DNA from: an uncultured Allobaculum sp. | Lineage (GTDB): Bacteria; Bacillota_I; Bacilli_A; Erysipelotrichales; Erysipelotrichaceae | DNA: 23,878 nucleotides | Reading direction: 5' to 3' | Assembly (NCBI GenBank): GCA_910577085.1 | Contig: CAJTLE010000032.1 | Coordinates: forward strand, 1 to 23,878 | Shown here: positions 6,871 through 13,761 of the stretch, piece after piece | Position numbering within the stretch: the stretch's first letter is position 1 | How the letters are laid out: every line of letters starts with the position of its first letter | The notes under the pieces: generated by a model | Database searches by the model: none | The model's input: only the letters and a program-made list of their open reading frames with translations | Told to the model about the DNA's origin: nothing | Translations under genes and position numbers: made by a program

Positions 6871-8061
6871 GTGAACAAGAGAATGGGTCCGAAAACAAAA
6901 CATCCGATTTCAAAGGAAACAAGACCAGTGGAACTGGAAACTGAACGGACGCAGGATGAAGCCTCCCGCAAACGTTCCATCCTCACCTCGATTCTGTTTT
7001 TTGGTGTGCTCGGCTGCTTTCTTGTTGGATCATTGCTTTCTGGAAATACAGAACTGTCGCTTTCTGAGCGGCGAAAACTGGCCTCTTTTCCGAAAGTGGA
7101 GGCCAAAATGATTCTTTCCGGCCAGTGGCAGGAAGAATTTGAGGACTGCGCGACGGACCATGTTGGATTTCGAGAAGGCTTGTTGAAGGTCAAATCCTTA
7201 TCGAGCCGGTATCTGTTTGGCAATCTGGACGACGATGGCATCATCAGCCACGATAAATATCTGATTCAGGTTGAACGGGAAATTCATGAAGATTCTCTGG
7301 ATTATGCGGCCGGTATTTTTGCAGATGTTGTCCAGAAGGATCTGGCAGGGACTTCCTGCAAAGTCTATCTGTCGATCATTCCTGATAAGTCTTACTTTCT
7401 GGAAAAAGATGAGTATCTGAACATGGATTATGAAGCCTTCTTTGAACAGGCTAAACAGAAAATGAATTTTGGAAAATGGATCGATCTGCAGGATACCCTG
7501 CAGCTGGATGATTACTACTATACCGATCCGCACTGGCGTCAGGAAAAGATCCTCGATTCGGCCACGAGACTGGCCGATTCGATGGGAGTAAGACTTTTAG
7601 ATGCCTACACGGTAAAAACGGCTTTAAACGACTTTATCGGCCAGACAGGTGGTCGAACGATGCTGCCAAGTGGATCCGATTCATTGCGTTATCTCTGGAA
7701 CGATCAGATGAAAGACTGGACTGTCAAACGCTATGACATGGGAAAGCCGGAAGTCAGTACGATTTATGATCTCGATAAAGTGCAGGGAATGGATCCCTAT
7801 CAGCTCTTTCTTGGGGGAAGTTCAGGAATGATTGAAATTGACAATCCTCATGCTGACCCAGACCGACAGCAGATTGTCTTTTCAGATTCCTATGGCTCGT
7901 CCATGGTTCCATTGCTTGCCAGCGGATATTCGAAGACAACTTTGATTGATCTGCGCAATCTGCCACACTGGCGATTGAAGTCCCTCATTGATTTTGAGAA
8001 TCAGCATGTCCTGTTTCTGTATTCAACTTCGGTTCTCAATGCTTCACAATCGTTAAAATAA
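6871..8061 (+). CDS. DHHW family / AlgX-AlgJ-like SGNH protein
   Basis: This 396-residue protein has one membrane anchor at about residues 38-56, placing the main domain outside the cell. The domain carries the features of DHHW/AlgX-type SGNH hydrolase-fold acetyltransferases: an early D-H-x-x-F-R region (DHVGFR, 96-101), the Asp-x-His-Trp motif TDPHW at 218-222 and a nucleophile-type DSYGSS at 339-344. By analogy with AlgX/AlgJ the catalytic set would be D219, H221 and one of the serines in DSYGSS. The start is GTG at 6871, with AAAGGAGG six bases upstream; an ATG overlapping the ribosome binding site is out of frame. It lies about 125 bases after the MBOAT gene on the same strand with no terminator between, so the two are probably cotranscribed. 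A strong hairpin at 8112-8156 closes the unit. The acceptor polymer is unknown. Confidence 0.85.
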   Translation: MNKRMGPKTKHPISKETRPVELETERTQDEASRKRSILTSILFFGVLGCFLVGSLLSGNTELSLSERRKLASFPKVEAKMILSGQWQEEFEDCATDHVGFREGLLKVKSLSSRYLFGNLDDDGIISHDKYLIQVEREIHEDSLDYAAGIFADVVQKDLAGTSCKVYLSIIPDKSYFLEKDEYLNMDYEAFFEQAKQKMNFGKWIDLQDTLQLDDYYYTDPHWRQEKILDSATRLADSMGVRLLDAYTVKTALNDFIGQTGGRTMLPSGSDSLRYLWNDQMKDWTVKRYDMGKPEVSTIYDLDKVQGMDPYQLFLGGSSGMIEIDNPHADPDRQQIVFSDSYGSSMVPLLASGYSKTTLIDLRNLPHWRLKSLIDFENQHVLFLYSTSVLNASQSLK

Positions 8062-8111
8062 CAACCTGGTAAGCTATCGATGCAGCCAACAAGAAAATTA
8101 CCTATAACGAA

Positions 8112-8156
8112 AACAAGCCCCGATGAATGTGGAATTCGCATTCAGCGGGGCTTGTT
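8112..8156 (+). terminator. Hairpin terminator after DHHW gene
   Basis: CAAGCCCCG (8114-8122) pairs with CGGGGCTTG (8146-8154), extended by AA/TT. An inner TGAATG/CATTCA stem lies above one mismatch. The downstream T content is modest (TTGGTT), but the stem is very stable. Confidence 0.75.
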
Positions 8157-8185
8157 GGTTGAGACCGGAAAATAGAAATAAAAAA

Positions 8186-8203
8186 AGCGGCTTTTCAGCC
8201 GCT
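8186..8203 (-). terminator. Terminator of the tRNA operon (minus strand)
   Basis: On the minus strand AGCGGCT-GAAA-AGCCGCT is followed immediately by a run of T (the A-run at 8180-8186 on the plus strand). It lies about 18 bases beyond the 3' end of tRNA-Leu and is correctly oriented to end the tRNA transcript. Confidence 0.85.
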
Positions 8204-8220
8204 GCGCTTTTCACAAAAAA

Positions 8221-8308
8221 TGGTGGGAACGGAGGGAATCGAACCCTCACGGTCGCAATGACCGACGGATTTTAAGTCCGTTGCGTCTACCTGTTCCGCC
8301 ACGATCCC
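8221..8308 (-). tRNA. tRNA-Leu(UAA)
   Basis: The minus strand folds as an 88-base class II tRNA with encoded CCA. The anticodon loop is CTTAAAA (anticodon TAA), the long variable arm is CGGTC-ATTG-CGACCG-like and the T-arm is GAGGG-TTCGATT-CCCTC. The acceptor arms GGGATCG and CGTTCCC pair except for an apparent U-U mismatch at 5-68. It is downstream of tRNA-Cys in the same transcript. Confidence 0.95.
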
Positions 8309-8315
8309 ATCATAA

Positions 8316-8390
8316 TGGAGGTTCCGGTCGGAGTTGAACCGACGGTCACAGAGTTGCAGTCTGTTGCCTTAGCCACTTGGCTACGGAACC
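8316..8390 (-). tRNA. tRNA-Cys(GCA)
   Basis: A 75-base minus-strand cloverleaf with encoded CCA. The acceptor arms GGTTCCG/CGGAACC are fully paired. The anticodon stem ACAGA/TCTGT holds loop CTGCAAC (anticodon GCA), and the T-arm is GTCGG-TTCAACT-CCGAC. The discriminator base is U, as expected for tRNA-Cys. It lies seven bases upstream of tRNA-Leu. Confidence 0.96.
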
Positions 8391-9122
8391 GCTTGCCTCA
8401 AGCGCTCATTTAATTTACCAAAGAACGAATGATGGCGCAAGGCTAAATATGAATTTTTTTTAAAAAACTTTTCAGATAAATCGTATAGATTTAATTTATC
8501 CTAGTTTCAGCCCAAAACTGGAATGAAAAGACGCTTTTGATCTTTGGATTGTCCTCAAAGTTTTAAAAACAGAAGCCAAAAATAATTCAAAATTCATGAA
8601 GGCTATTTTTAAAATCCAGCCAGATCGACAAAAAAACAAAGCCAAATCGAACAAAAAGGACTCTTACTCCTACAGAAGGATCGGCTCACAAGGAAGGTCA
8701 GTCAATACGAAGTTGTCCGAAAAGAAGAAAACTGGCAAAAGGATGGGCAGGGAAGCTGAATCGGTCAGAGAAATTCAGGCCGACAGATCCTGAGATGAGA
8801 TCCCCACAATCCTTTAAGAGAAAAAAGCGATACAGGAAGAGAGTTTTAGATGAGAAATGACCGATCAAAAGAGGGGCAGAACCGGTTTGTAAATCAAAGA
8901 AAGAAATGTAAGCAGATCATTCTGGCGATTCGTTAATGCTCTTTTGAAATCCGTCGAAAAGACTGTTTTCTGACCGATTCAATCTGCAAATCTTCGTTAC
9001 AATGGAAGCGACAAATGAGCAGTAGCCCTCGGTTTCGAAGCTGGAATGTGAAGACCAGAAAAGAAAGAAAAAGAGACCGGCTCGAAATCAGGAAAAGAGA
9101 TTTATCTGCTCAGGGGGAGAAT
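8391..9122. other. Long A-rich intergenic region without a convincing gene
   Basis: Apart from the tRNA promoter (8412-8440), I see only A/T tracts around 8453-8470, a possible -10 (TACAAT, 8998-9003) before the YitT gene, and a Lys/Arg-rich frame at 8596-8793. That frame lacks a ribosome binding site and is not called. Confidence 0.5.
8412..8440 (-). promoter_or_regulatory. Promoter of the tRNA-Cys/tRNA-Leu transcript
   Basis: On the minus strand TTGCGC (plus 8435-8440) and TAAATT (plus 8412-8417) are separated by 17 bases. Transcription would start about 15 bases upstream of tRNA-Cys, as expected for a tRNA operon. Confidence 0.55.
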
Positions 9123-10004
9123 ATGTTTGAATTTTATCAGAAGCTTGAACAGAACAAGAAAGCGGCCTTTACCATTTCTTTGATCCAGGTCATTCTTTCT
9201 GCGTTTTTACAGGCATTTGTCATGCAGGTATTCATGAATCCCTGCAACCTGATTTCCGGTGGATTTACAGGTATATCTTTGTTTATCAGCCGTATTGGGG
9301 CGTCCATGGGCTTTAACTGGCCGGTATCCGTTTTGATTATTGTGCTGAATGTGCCAGTCGCCCTGTTTTGTGCCAAGGCAATTTCCAAGCGGTTTGTCGT
9401 GCTGTCGGCAGTTCAGTTCGTGCTGGTTTCCGTCTTTCTGGAAGTTCTGCACTTTGAGCCTTTCTTCTATGACATCACTGTAAACCTGTTGTTTGGCGGC
9501 ATTCTCTGGGGAGCTGGATGCTCATTAGCCTTAACCGCTGGCGGATCAACGGGTGGATCCGACTTTATTGCGCAATATGTAGCCAAGAAGATTCATCGCT
9601 CGATTTTCAACATTGTCTTCTATTTCAACTGTGCGATGTATATTGCCTATGGTTTCAGCTTTGGCTGGATTTATTGTGCTTACTCGATTATCTTCCAGTT
9701 TCTGTCGACAACCGTCATTAACCGGACCTATAAACGTTTCCAGCGAGTGACTATCGAAATTACCTGCAAGGATCCAAAAGTGATTGTCGATGCCTTTATG
9801 TCGACGGTTCGTCATGGCATGTCGATTATTGAGTGTGTCGGTGCTTTTAAAGGGGAGAACTACTACATCTGCAAGTCAACGATTTCTTCCTATGAACTGA
9901 CCAATGTCTGCCATGTGCTGCGCAAGGCGGATCCGCATTGTCTGATCAACGTCTTCCAGTCGATCAACTTCTATGGCAACTTCTTTGAAAAGCCAATTGA
10001 GTAA
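9123..10004 (+). CDS. YitT family membrane protein (DUF161-DUF2179)
   Basis: This protein has about 293 residues. The N-terminal two thirds carry five to six hydrophobic segments. They include the glycine-rich signatures NLISGGFTGISLF near the first segments and LALTAGGSTGGSDFIAQYVAKK in the middle, both typical of YitT-type inner-membrane proteins. The C-terminal ~85 residues, from about KRFQRVTIEITC, form the soluble DUF2179 domain. I choose the ATG at 9123 because it follows AGGGGGAGAAT and begins at the normal family N-terminus. The frame remains open back to 9015, but those 36 residues are Lys/Arg-rich and lack a ribosome binding site. The biochemical function of the family is unknown. 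A U-tailed terminator follows, so it is probably monocistronic. Confidence 0.92.
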   Translation: MFEFYQKLEQNKKAAFTISLIQVILSAFLQAFVMQVFMNPCNLISGGFTGISLFISRIGASMGFNWPVSVLIIVLNVPVALFCAKAISKRFVVLSAVQFVLVSVFLEVLHFEPFFYDITVNLLFGGILWGAGCSLALTAGGSTGGSDFIAQYVAKKIHRSIFNIVFYFNCAMYIAYGFSFGWIYCAYSIIFQFLSTTVINRTYKRFQRVTIEITCKDPKVIVDAFMSTVRHGMSIIECVGAFKGENYYICKSTISSYELTNVCHVLRKADPHCLINVFQSINFYGNFFEKPIE

Positions 10005-10050
10005 GGACGAAAAGACTGGCAGGCAAAGAAAAGAAATCAATCCAAAAATC

Positions 10051-10080
10051 AATACGGGCTGAAAAGGTCCGTATTTTTTT
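10051..10080 (+). terminator. Intrinsic terminator after YitT gene
   Basis: AATACGG (10051-10057) pairs with CCGTATT (10069-10075), and the T-run continues to 10080. The loop is A-rich. Confidence 0.8.
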
Positions 10081-10156
10081 GTTCCCGATTACAAATCTTT
10101 TAATTTCTCTTTGAATCTTATTTGATAAGAACTTTGTATATTTCACAAAGTTGATT

Positions 10157-10165
10157 TGTTATAAT
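10157..10165 (+). promoter_or_regulatory. Extended -10 promoter of the PBP2 gene
   Basis: TGTTATAAT is a perfect extended -10 (TGnTATAAT). No good -35 lies at 17 bases. The predicted start at about 10172 leaves a leader of under 20 bases that contains the GGAGGAG ribosome binding site. Confidence 0.65.
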
Positions 10166-10189
10166 AGGTTGAATATTTGGAGGAGAAAC

Positions 10190-12274
10190 ATGAAAAAATC
10201 CAGCAACCGATCGCGCCGCGCCCAGAGCGGACGGCAGAAAACGGTCTCGAACCGGATTCTGATTCTGGCGCTGGCGATTGTCAGCCTGTTTACGATTTTG
10301 CTGGCGCGGCTTGTGGACATCCAGGCCATCCAGCATACGGCTTACGTCGAAAAACAGGACGATTACACATCCATTAAACAATACACATCTGCTCCAAGAG
10401 GACAGATTTACGATTCGGCCGGCAATGTTCTGGCCAAAACCGTTCCTTCGCACAATATCGTCTATACGGCTCCCAATAATGCAACGTATGAAGATTCTCT
10501 GATCTATGCCGACCGTATTGGAACCGTCTTCCATATGACCAAAGAGGATTTCTCTTTATCCGAGCTGAAAGATGCCTATCTGCGCACACTTTCCATGCTG
10601 GATACGGATGACCCCAACTATAACGGGATGAACCTGCTCAGCGATGAAGAGCGCACGGCTTATGAAAATGGGGAAATCACCTCTTCCAAAGTCCGGGCCC
10701 TGCAGCTGGCTGCCATCGATCAGGACATGATTGATCAGGCCGAAGAACGCAGCCTGATTGCCGCGGCCGTATATGATCGCATGGCGGAAAATGCTTCCAC
10801 CGGTCAGGCAAGTGTCATCAAAGAAGATATCGATGATGATGACGCTTCCTATCTGGTTGAACACAAAATGGAATTTCCTGGATTCGATGTGGATTTCAAC
10901 GGCTGGAAGCGTGAGTATCCCTATGGTCAGACCCTCAGTGACGTTTTAGGTTCCGTTTCCACTTCGACGGAAGGTCTCCCGGAAAACCTGGTTGACGAAT
11001 ACCGGGCCAAGGGCTTCCAGTACAACGCGCAGGTTGGAAAATCCGGACTGGAATACGAGTACAACGATATTCTTTCCGGTACCAGTGAAATTGCCAAAAT
11101 CACTTATGATTCCAATGGTCTGGCCCGCAAGGAAATTCTCCAGCCGGCTGTCAAGGGACATGATATTTATCTGTCCATCAATATTGAGCTCCAGCAGACG
11201 CTCGACAGTGTGCTCAAAGACACATTGCTGCGCTACGGAGGCACCAAGAACCGTGAAAACTTCTATTCACTGTTCATGTGTATGGAAAATCCGAAAACGG
11301 GTGATGTGCTGGCTCTGTCGGGTTACCAGATGGATCCAGAAACCCATCAGCTTTCTTATTATGCTTCGGGTAACTACACATCACTGGTTAACCCGGGAAG
11401 CTGTGTTAAAGGCATTACCGTCTACATGGGCCTTTCGGAAGGCGTTATTCAGCCAGGGGAAGTCATTGTCGATGAAGTCATCAATGTCGGCGGGCAGGAG
11501 CTTGGTTCCTTTAAAAACCATGGTCCGGTTAACGAAGTCGAAGCTCTGTCGGTTTCTTCCAACGTTTACATGTTCAATATCGGCATGCGCCTTGGCGGCT
11601 ACAATTATGTTCCTGGTGATGCCCTGAACATTCAGGATGTTCCAGGCACTCTTGATAAGATGCGCCAGTACTACTCCATGTTTGGTCTTGGCAACCAGAC
11701 GGGAATCGACGTGCCAAACGAAGTATCCGTTTATGCGGCGGGCAATAATACGCCAGGCATGGTTTTGAACTATGTGATTGGCCAGCTTGATACGTATTCA
11801 CCGCTGCAGCTGATGCAGTATGCGGGCGTGGTTGCGGAAAGCGGCAAGGTGTATCAGCCGCGTTTCTATAAATATGCAACCGAAGTCAATGGCGATCAGA
11901 TCTTTGACCTTTCGGAAGTTACCTTAAAAAGTGAACTGCCAGAAGAAAACACCCAGTATCTTGAACGGGTTCAGGAAGGCTTCCGCGCCTGTGTTGCGGA
12001 TGGCAACTGTGGAACCCCGCTGGAAACGTTTGAATACAACATGGCGGCGAAAACGGGAACAGCCGAAGTTGGAGACTGGACAACGGCGAACCTGATTGGC
12101 TATGGTCCGATCGAAAATCCAACCGTTGCCTTTGCATGTTCGGCCCCAACCTCTTCGGTTAACTCGCAGTCCGTATCCGGAAACATCTGTACCACGGATG
12201 TTGTTCCGCCGGTCTTAGAGAAATACTTTGAACTTTATCCGCAGGACAATCTCAAAACCACCACTGCCCAATAA
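10190..12274 (+). CDS. Class B penicillin-binding protein 2 (transpeptidase)
   Basis: This protein of about 694 residues is a monofunctional transpeptidase that cross-links peptidoglycan on the outer face of the membrane. A basic N-terminus is followed by one membrane segment at about residues 21-39 and then the PBP dimer domain, with APRGQIYDSAGNVLA beginning near residue 66. The transpeptidase motifs are complete: SxxK as SCVK with active-site S404, SxN as S456-S457-N458 and KTG at 621-623. NPGSCVKGIT recalls the PGSVVK box of streptococcal PBP2b, and the insertion with WKREYPYG at about residue 240 also fits elongasome-type PBP2 (PbpA/PBP2b) rather than SpoVD/FtsI. PASTA domains are absent. 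GGAGGAG at 10179-10185 fixes the start at 10190; the frame is open 13 codons further upstream but would overlap the promoter. Tandem terminators follow. Confidence 0.93.
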   Translation: MKKSSNRSRRAQSGRQKTVSNRILILALAIVSLFTILLARLVDIQAIQHTAYVEKQDDYTSIKQYTSAPRGQIYDSAGNVLAKTVPSHNIVYTAPNNATYEDSLIYADRIGTVFHMTKEDFSLSELKDAYLRTLSMLDTDDPNYNGMNLLSDEERTAYENGEITSSKVRALQLAAIDQDMIDQAEERSLIAAAVYDRMAENASTGQASVIKEDIDDDDASYLVEHKMEFPGFDVDFNGWKREYPYGQTLSDVLGSVSTSTEGLPENLVDEYRAKGFQYNAQVGKSGLEYEYNDILSGTSEIAKITYDSNGLARKEILQPAVKGHDIYLSINIELQQTLDSVLKDTLLRYGGTKNRENFYSLFMCMENPKTGDVLALSGYQMDPETHQLSYYASGNYTSLVNPGSCVKGITVYMGLSEGVIQPGEVIVDEVINVGGQELGSFKNHGPVNEVEALSVSSNVYMFNIGMRLGGYNYVPGDALNIQDVPGTLDKMRQYYSMFGLGNQTGIDVPNEVSVYAAGNNTPGMVLNYVIGQLDTYSPLQLMQYAGVVAESGKVYQPRFYKYATEVNGDQIFDLSEVTLKSELPEENTQYLERVQEGFRACVADGNCGTPLETFEYNMAAKTGTAEVGDWTTANLIGYGPIENPTVAFACSAPTSSVNSQSVSGNICTTDVVPPVLEKYFELYPQDNLKTTTAQ

Positions 12275-12305
12275 GGTGTTGTAAACAATACAGGAAAACA
12301 GAGGG

Positions 12306-12343
12306 AAACAGACTTCGCTTTGTCAGGAAGCGGGGCTGTTTTT
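12306..12343 (+). terminator. First of two tandem terminators after PBP2 gene
   Basis: AAACAG (12306-12311) pairs with CTGTTT (12336-12341). An inner CGCTT/AAGCG stem (12316-12320 with 12328-12332) stacks above it, and the T-run extends to 12343. Confidence 0.7.
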
Positions 12344-12347
12344 CTGG

Positions 12348-12383
12348 AGCCAGAGCCTGCCTGATGGCAGCTTCTGGCTTTTT
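12348..12383 (+). terminator. Second tandem terminator after PBP2 gene
   Basis: AGCCAGA (12348-12354) pairs with TCTGGCT (12373-12379), with an inner TGCC/GGCA stem. Five T residues end at 12383. It acts as back-up to the preceding terminator. Confidence 0.8.
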
Positions 12384-12539
12384 CTTTGCGACGAACGATA
12401 TCTGAATCGGATGAATATCTATCCGTATTGAGCAATCACCGGATGTCCTAAGCGGGGGAAATATCGGTCAGAAGATTGTTGTATCCTGAAAAACTGTCAA
12501 TTTCTGGCTCTTGAAGGCACAAGATTGGTTTTTCTATGA

Positions 12540-12569
12540 TTGAAAGGTTTTGGTTCGTTGTGCTATAAT
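12540..12569 (+). promoter_or_regulatory. rpmG promoter
   Basis: TTGAAA (12540-12545) and an extended -10 TGC-TATAAT (12561-12569) are separated by 18 bases from -35 to TATAAT. A start near 12576 gives a short leader with AGGAGG (around 12587-12592) before the ATG. Confidence 0.7.
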
Positions 12570-12599
12570 CGGTCAGGTGAAGAGCGAGGAGGTTAGAGA

Positions 12600-12749
12600 A
12601 TGAGAGACCGTATCACTTTCAAATGCTCTGAGTGTGGTAACGAAAACTATATCGGCACCCGGAATAAGAAAAAACATCCGGAACGCATGAATATTAAAAA
12701 ATACTGCCCTAAATGCAATAAAATGACAGAGCACAAAGAGAAGAAATAA
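12600..12749 (+). CDS. rpmG: 50S ribosomal protein L33 (zinc-binding form)
   Basis: This 49-residue gene encodes bacterial ribosomal protein L33, a component of the large subunit. The sequence begins MRDRITFKCSECGNENY and is Lys-rich. It has two CxxC knuckles, C9/C12 and C36/C39, so this is the zinc-binding C+ paralogue. The TRNKKKHPERMNIKKYCP region matches the family core. The ATG follows AGGAGGTTAGAGA, and the gene has its own strong promoter and terminator. It is not next to secE/nusG. Lying between a PBP2 gene and a YqgX-like hydrolase gene recalls, from memory, the Bacillus subtilis pbpA...rpmGA...yqgX neighbourhood with the intermediate genes missing. Confidence 0.95.
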   Translation: MRDRITFKCSECGNENYIGTRNKKKHPERMNIKKYCPKCNKMTEHKEKK

Positions 12750-12751
12750 TC

Positions 12752-12774
12752 GCTGCAGCTATCTGCAGCTTTTT
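12752..12774 (+). terminator. rpmG terminator
   Basis: GCTGCAG (12752-12758) pairs perfectly with CTGCAGC (12763-12769) around a CTAT loop and is followed by five T residues (12770-12774), directly after the rpmG stop codon. Confidence 0.9.
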
Positions 12775-12898
12775 CTTTGCCTGTGACTGCCCGTTTCAGA
12801 GTTCTTTGTTTATCATAAACTTAAACAGGACTTCGTGATCAATGCCTGTCTTGAATAGATCGGGTATTGGCCTCTGTTTTGAAATGGAAGGTGAAAGA

Positions 12899-13531
12899 AT
12901 GGAAGTTATCTGCAAGCCAGTTGGACCGGTTCAGGCCAACTGCTATATCGTACTCAATGATGAAAACCATGCCCTGGTCATCGATCCAGGGGATGAAGGA
13001 AAAATGATCGCCGATCTGATCAAAGGCCTTGGAGCCAAAGTGGATGCCGTTGTTTTAACGCACGCGCATTTTGATCATATTGGTGCCGTAGATGATCTGG
13101 TTAAGGAATTTGGGGTTGACGTTTACGTCAATGAGCAGGAATTTGATTTCTTATGCAAACCCGAAAAGAATTCTTCGGCCTGCTTTATGGGTGTTCCGCA
13201 TATGGCCTTAAACGCAAAACCAGCGGCCCTTAAAGAAGGAGCCAACAAGATTGGCACATTTGATGTCACGGCATACTATGCGCCAGGTCATTCCATTGGA
13301 TCGACGATTCTTGAAATCGGCGACAATCTGTTTACCGGTGATGTCTTATTTGCCTCATCCATCGGCCGCACTGACTTACCAAGCGGTGATGCGGCGCAGA
13401 TGAAACAGACTTTGAATTTCCTGAAAACGTTGAAGAAGGACTATACCGTCTATCCTGGTCATGGACCATCCACAACTCTGTTCTATGAGCAGAGCCATAA
13501 TCCATATCTGCTTTACGATAACCTGTTCTAA
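12899..13531 (+). CDS. MBL-fold metallo-hydrolase, glyoxalase II-like (YqgX type)
   Basis: This 210-residue cytoplasmic metallo-beta-lactamase-fold hydrolase has a complete metal site: THAHFDH with H55, H57, D59 and H60, then H131 in APGHS, D148 in FTGDVLF and H188 in YPGHGP. FTGDVLFASSIGRTDLPSGD is characteristic of the glyoxalase II-like group that includes YqgX. Members hydrolyse thioesters such as S-lactoyl adducts in methylglyoxal detoxification, but the substrate here is unproven. Length is normal for the group. The start is placed at 12899, where GGAAGGTGA precedes the ATG. The frame is open 19 codons upstream, but that extension has no ribosome binding site and lies before the family N-terminus. 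A U-tailed terminator follows directly. Confidence 0.93.
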   Translation: MEVICKPVGPVQANCYIVLNDENHALVIDPGDEGKMIADLIKGLGAKVDAVVLTHAHFDHIGAVDDLVKEFGVDVYVNEQEFDFLCKPEKNSSACFMGVPHMALNAKPAALKEGANKIGTFDVTAYYAPGHSIGSTILEIGDNLFTGDVLFASSIGRTDLPSGDAAQMKQTLNFLKTLKKDYTVYPGHGPSTTLFYEQSHNPYLLYDNLF

Positions 13532-13540
13532 GGCCAAAGC

Positions 13541-13580
13541 CCCATTTTCTGAGTCCTCGGAAAATGGGACTTTTCTTTTT
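13541..13580 (+). terminator. Terminator after the MBL-fold hydrolase gene
   Basis: CCCATTTTC (13541-13549) pairs with GAAAATGGG (13560-13568) around a 10-base loop, followed by AC and a T-rich tract (13571-13580). Confidence 0.85.
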
Positions 13581-13606
13581 GTTCTGTTTGATGTCGCGCG
13601 TTTTAA

Positions 13607-13704
13607 TGCGTATACAGAAGCAATACAGCTTGTTAGTATGGTATAGGCATATATTGAAAAATTTTTCGCTTTACAAAGGTCATGATCAGGCAGGTATGCG
13701 TATT
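13607..13704 (+). promoter_or_regulatory. Candidate control region of the recQ unit, TGCGTATA motifs
   Basis: TGCGTATA occurs at 13607-13614 and the near-identical TGCGTATT at 13697-13704, upstream of the recQ ATG at 13762. The same octamer TGCGTATA lies just upstream of comGA on the minus strand (19464-19471). It matches 6 of 8 positions of the streptococcal competence sigma -10 element TACGAATA. No ordinary sigma-A promoter stands out here. The role is inference. Confidence 0.3.
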
Positions 13705-13761
13705 GGATGTGAGATCAGAATCTGTTCAGACAAAAAGAGCAGGGAAGAAAGGAAATGAGCT

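Larger units (their letters stand above)
12275..12599. other. Intergenic region between PBP2 and rpmG
   Basis: The first part holds two terminators and the last part the rpmG promoter and ribosome binding site. Nothing recognisable lies in the middle, about 12390-12535. Confidence 0.6.

Noticed and set aside
8596..8793. Plus-strand Lys/Arg-rich frame of 65 codons
   Set aside because: No Shine-Dalgarno sequence; the composition reflects the A-rich intergenic DNA.
9015..9122. N-terminal extension of the YitT frame
   Set aside because: The 36 extra residues are basic, unlike the family N-terminus, and the ATG at 9123 has AGGGGGAG directly upstream.
10151..10189. Upstream start for the PBP2 frame
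   Set aside because: It overlaps the extended -10 promoter; the ATG at 10190 has a strong GGAGGAG site and starts the usual basic N-terminus.
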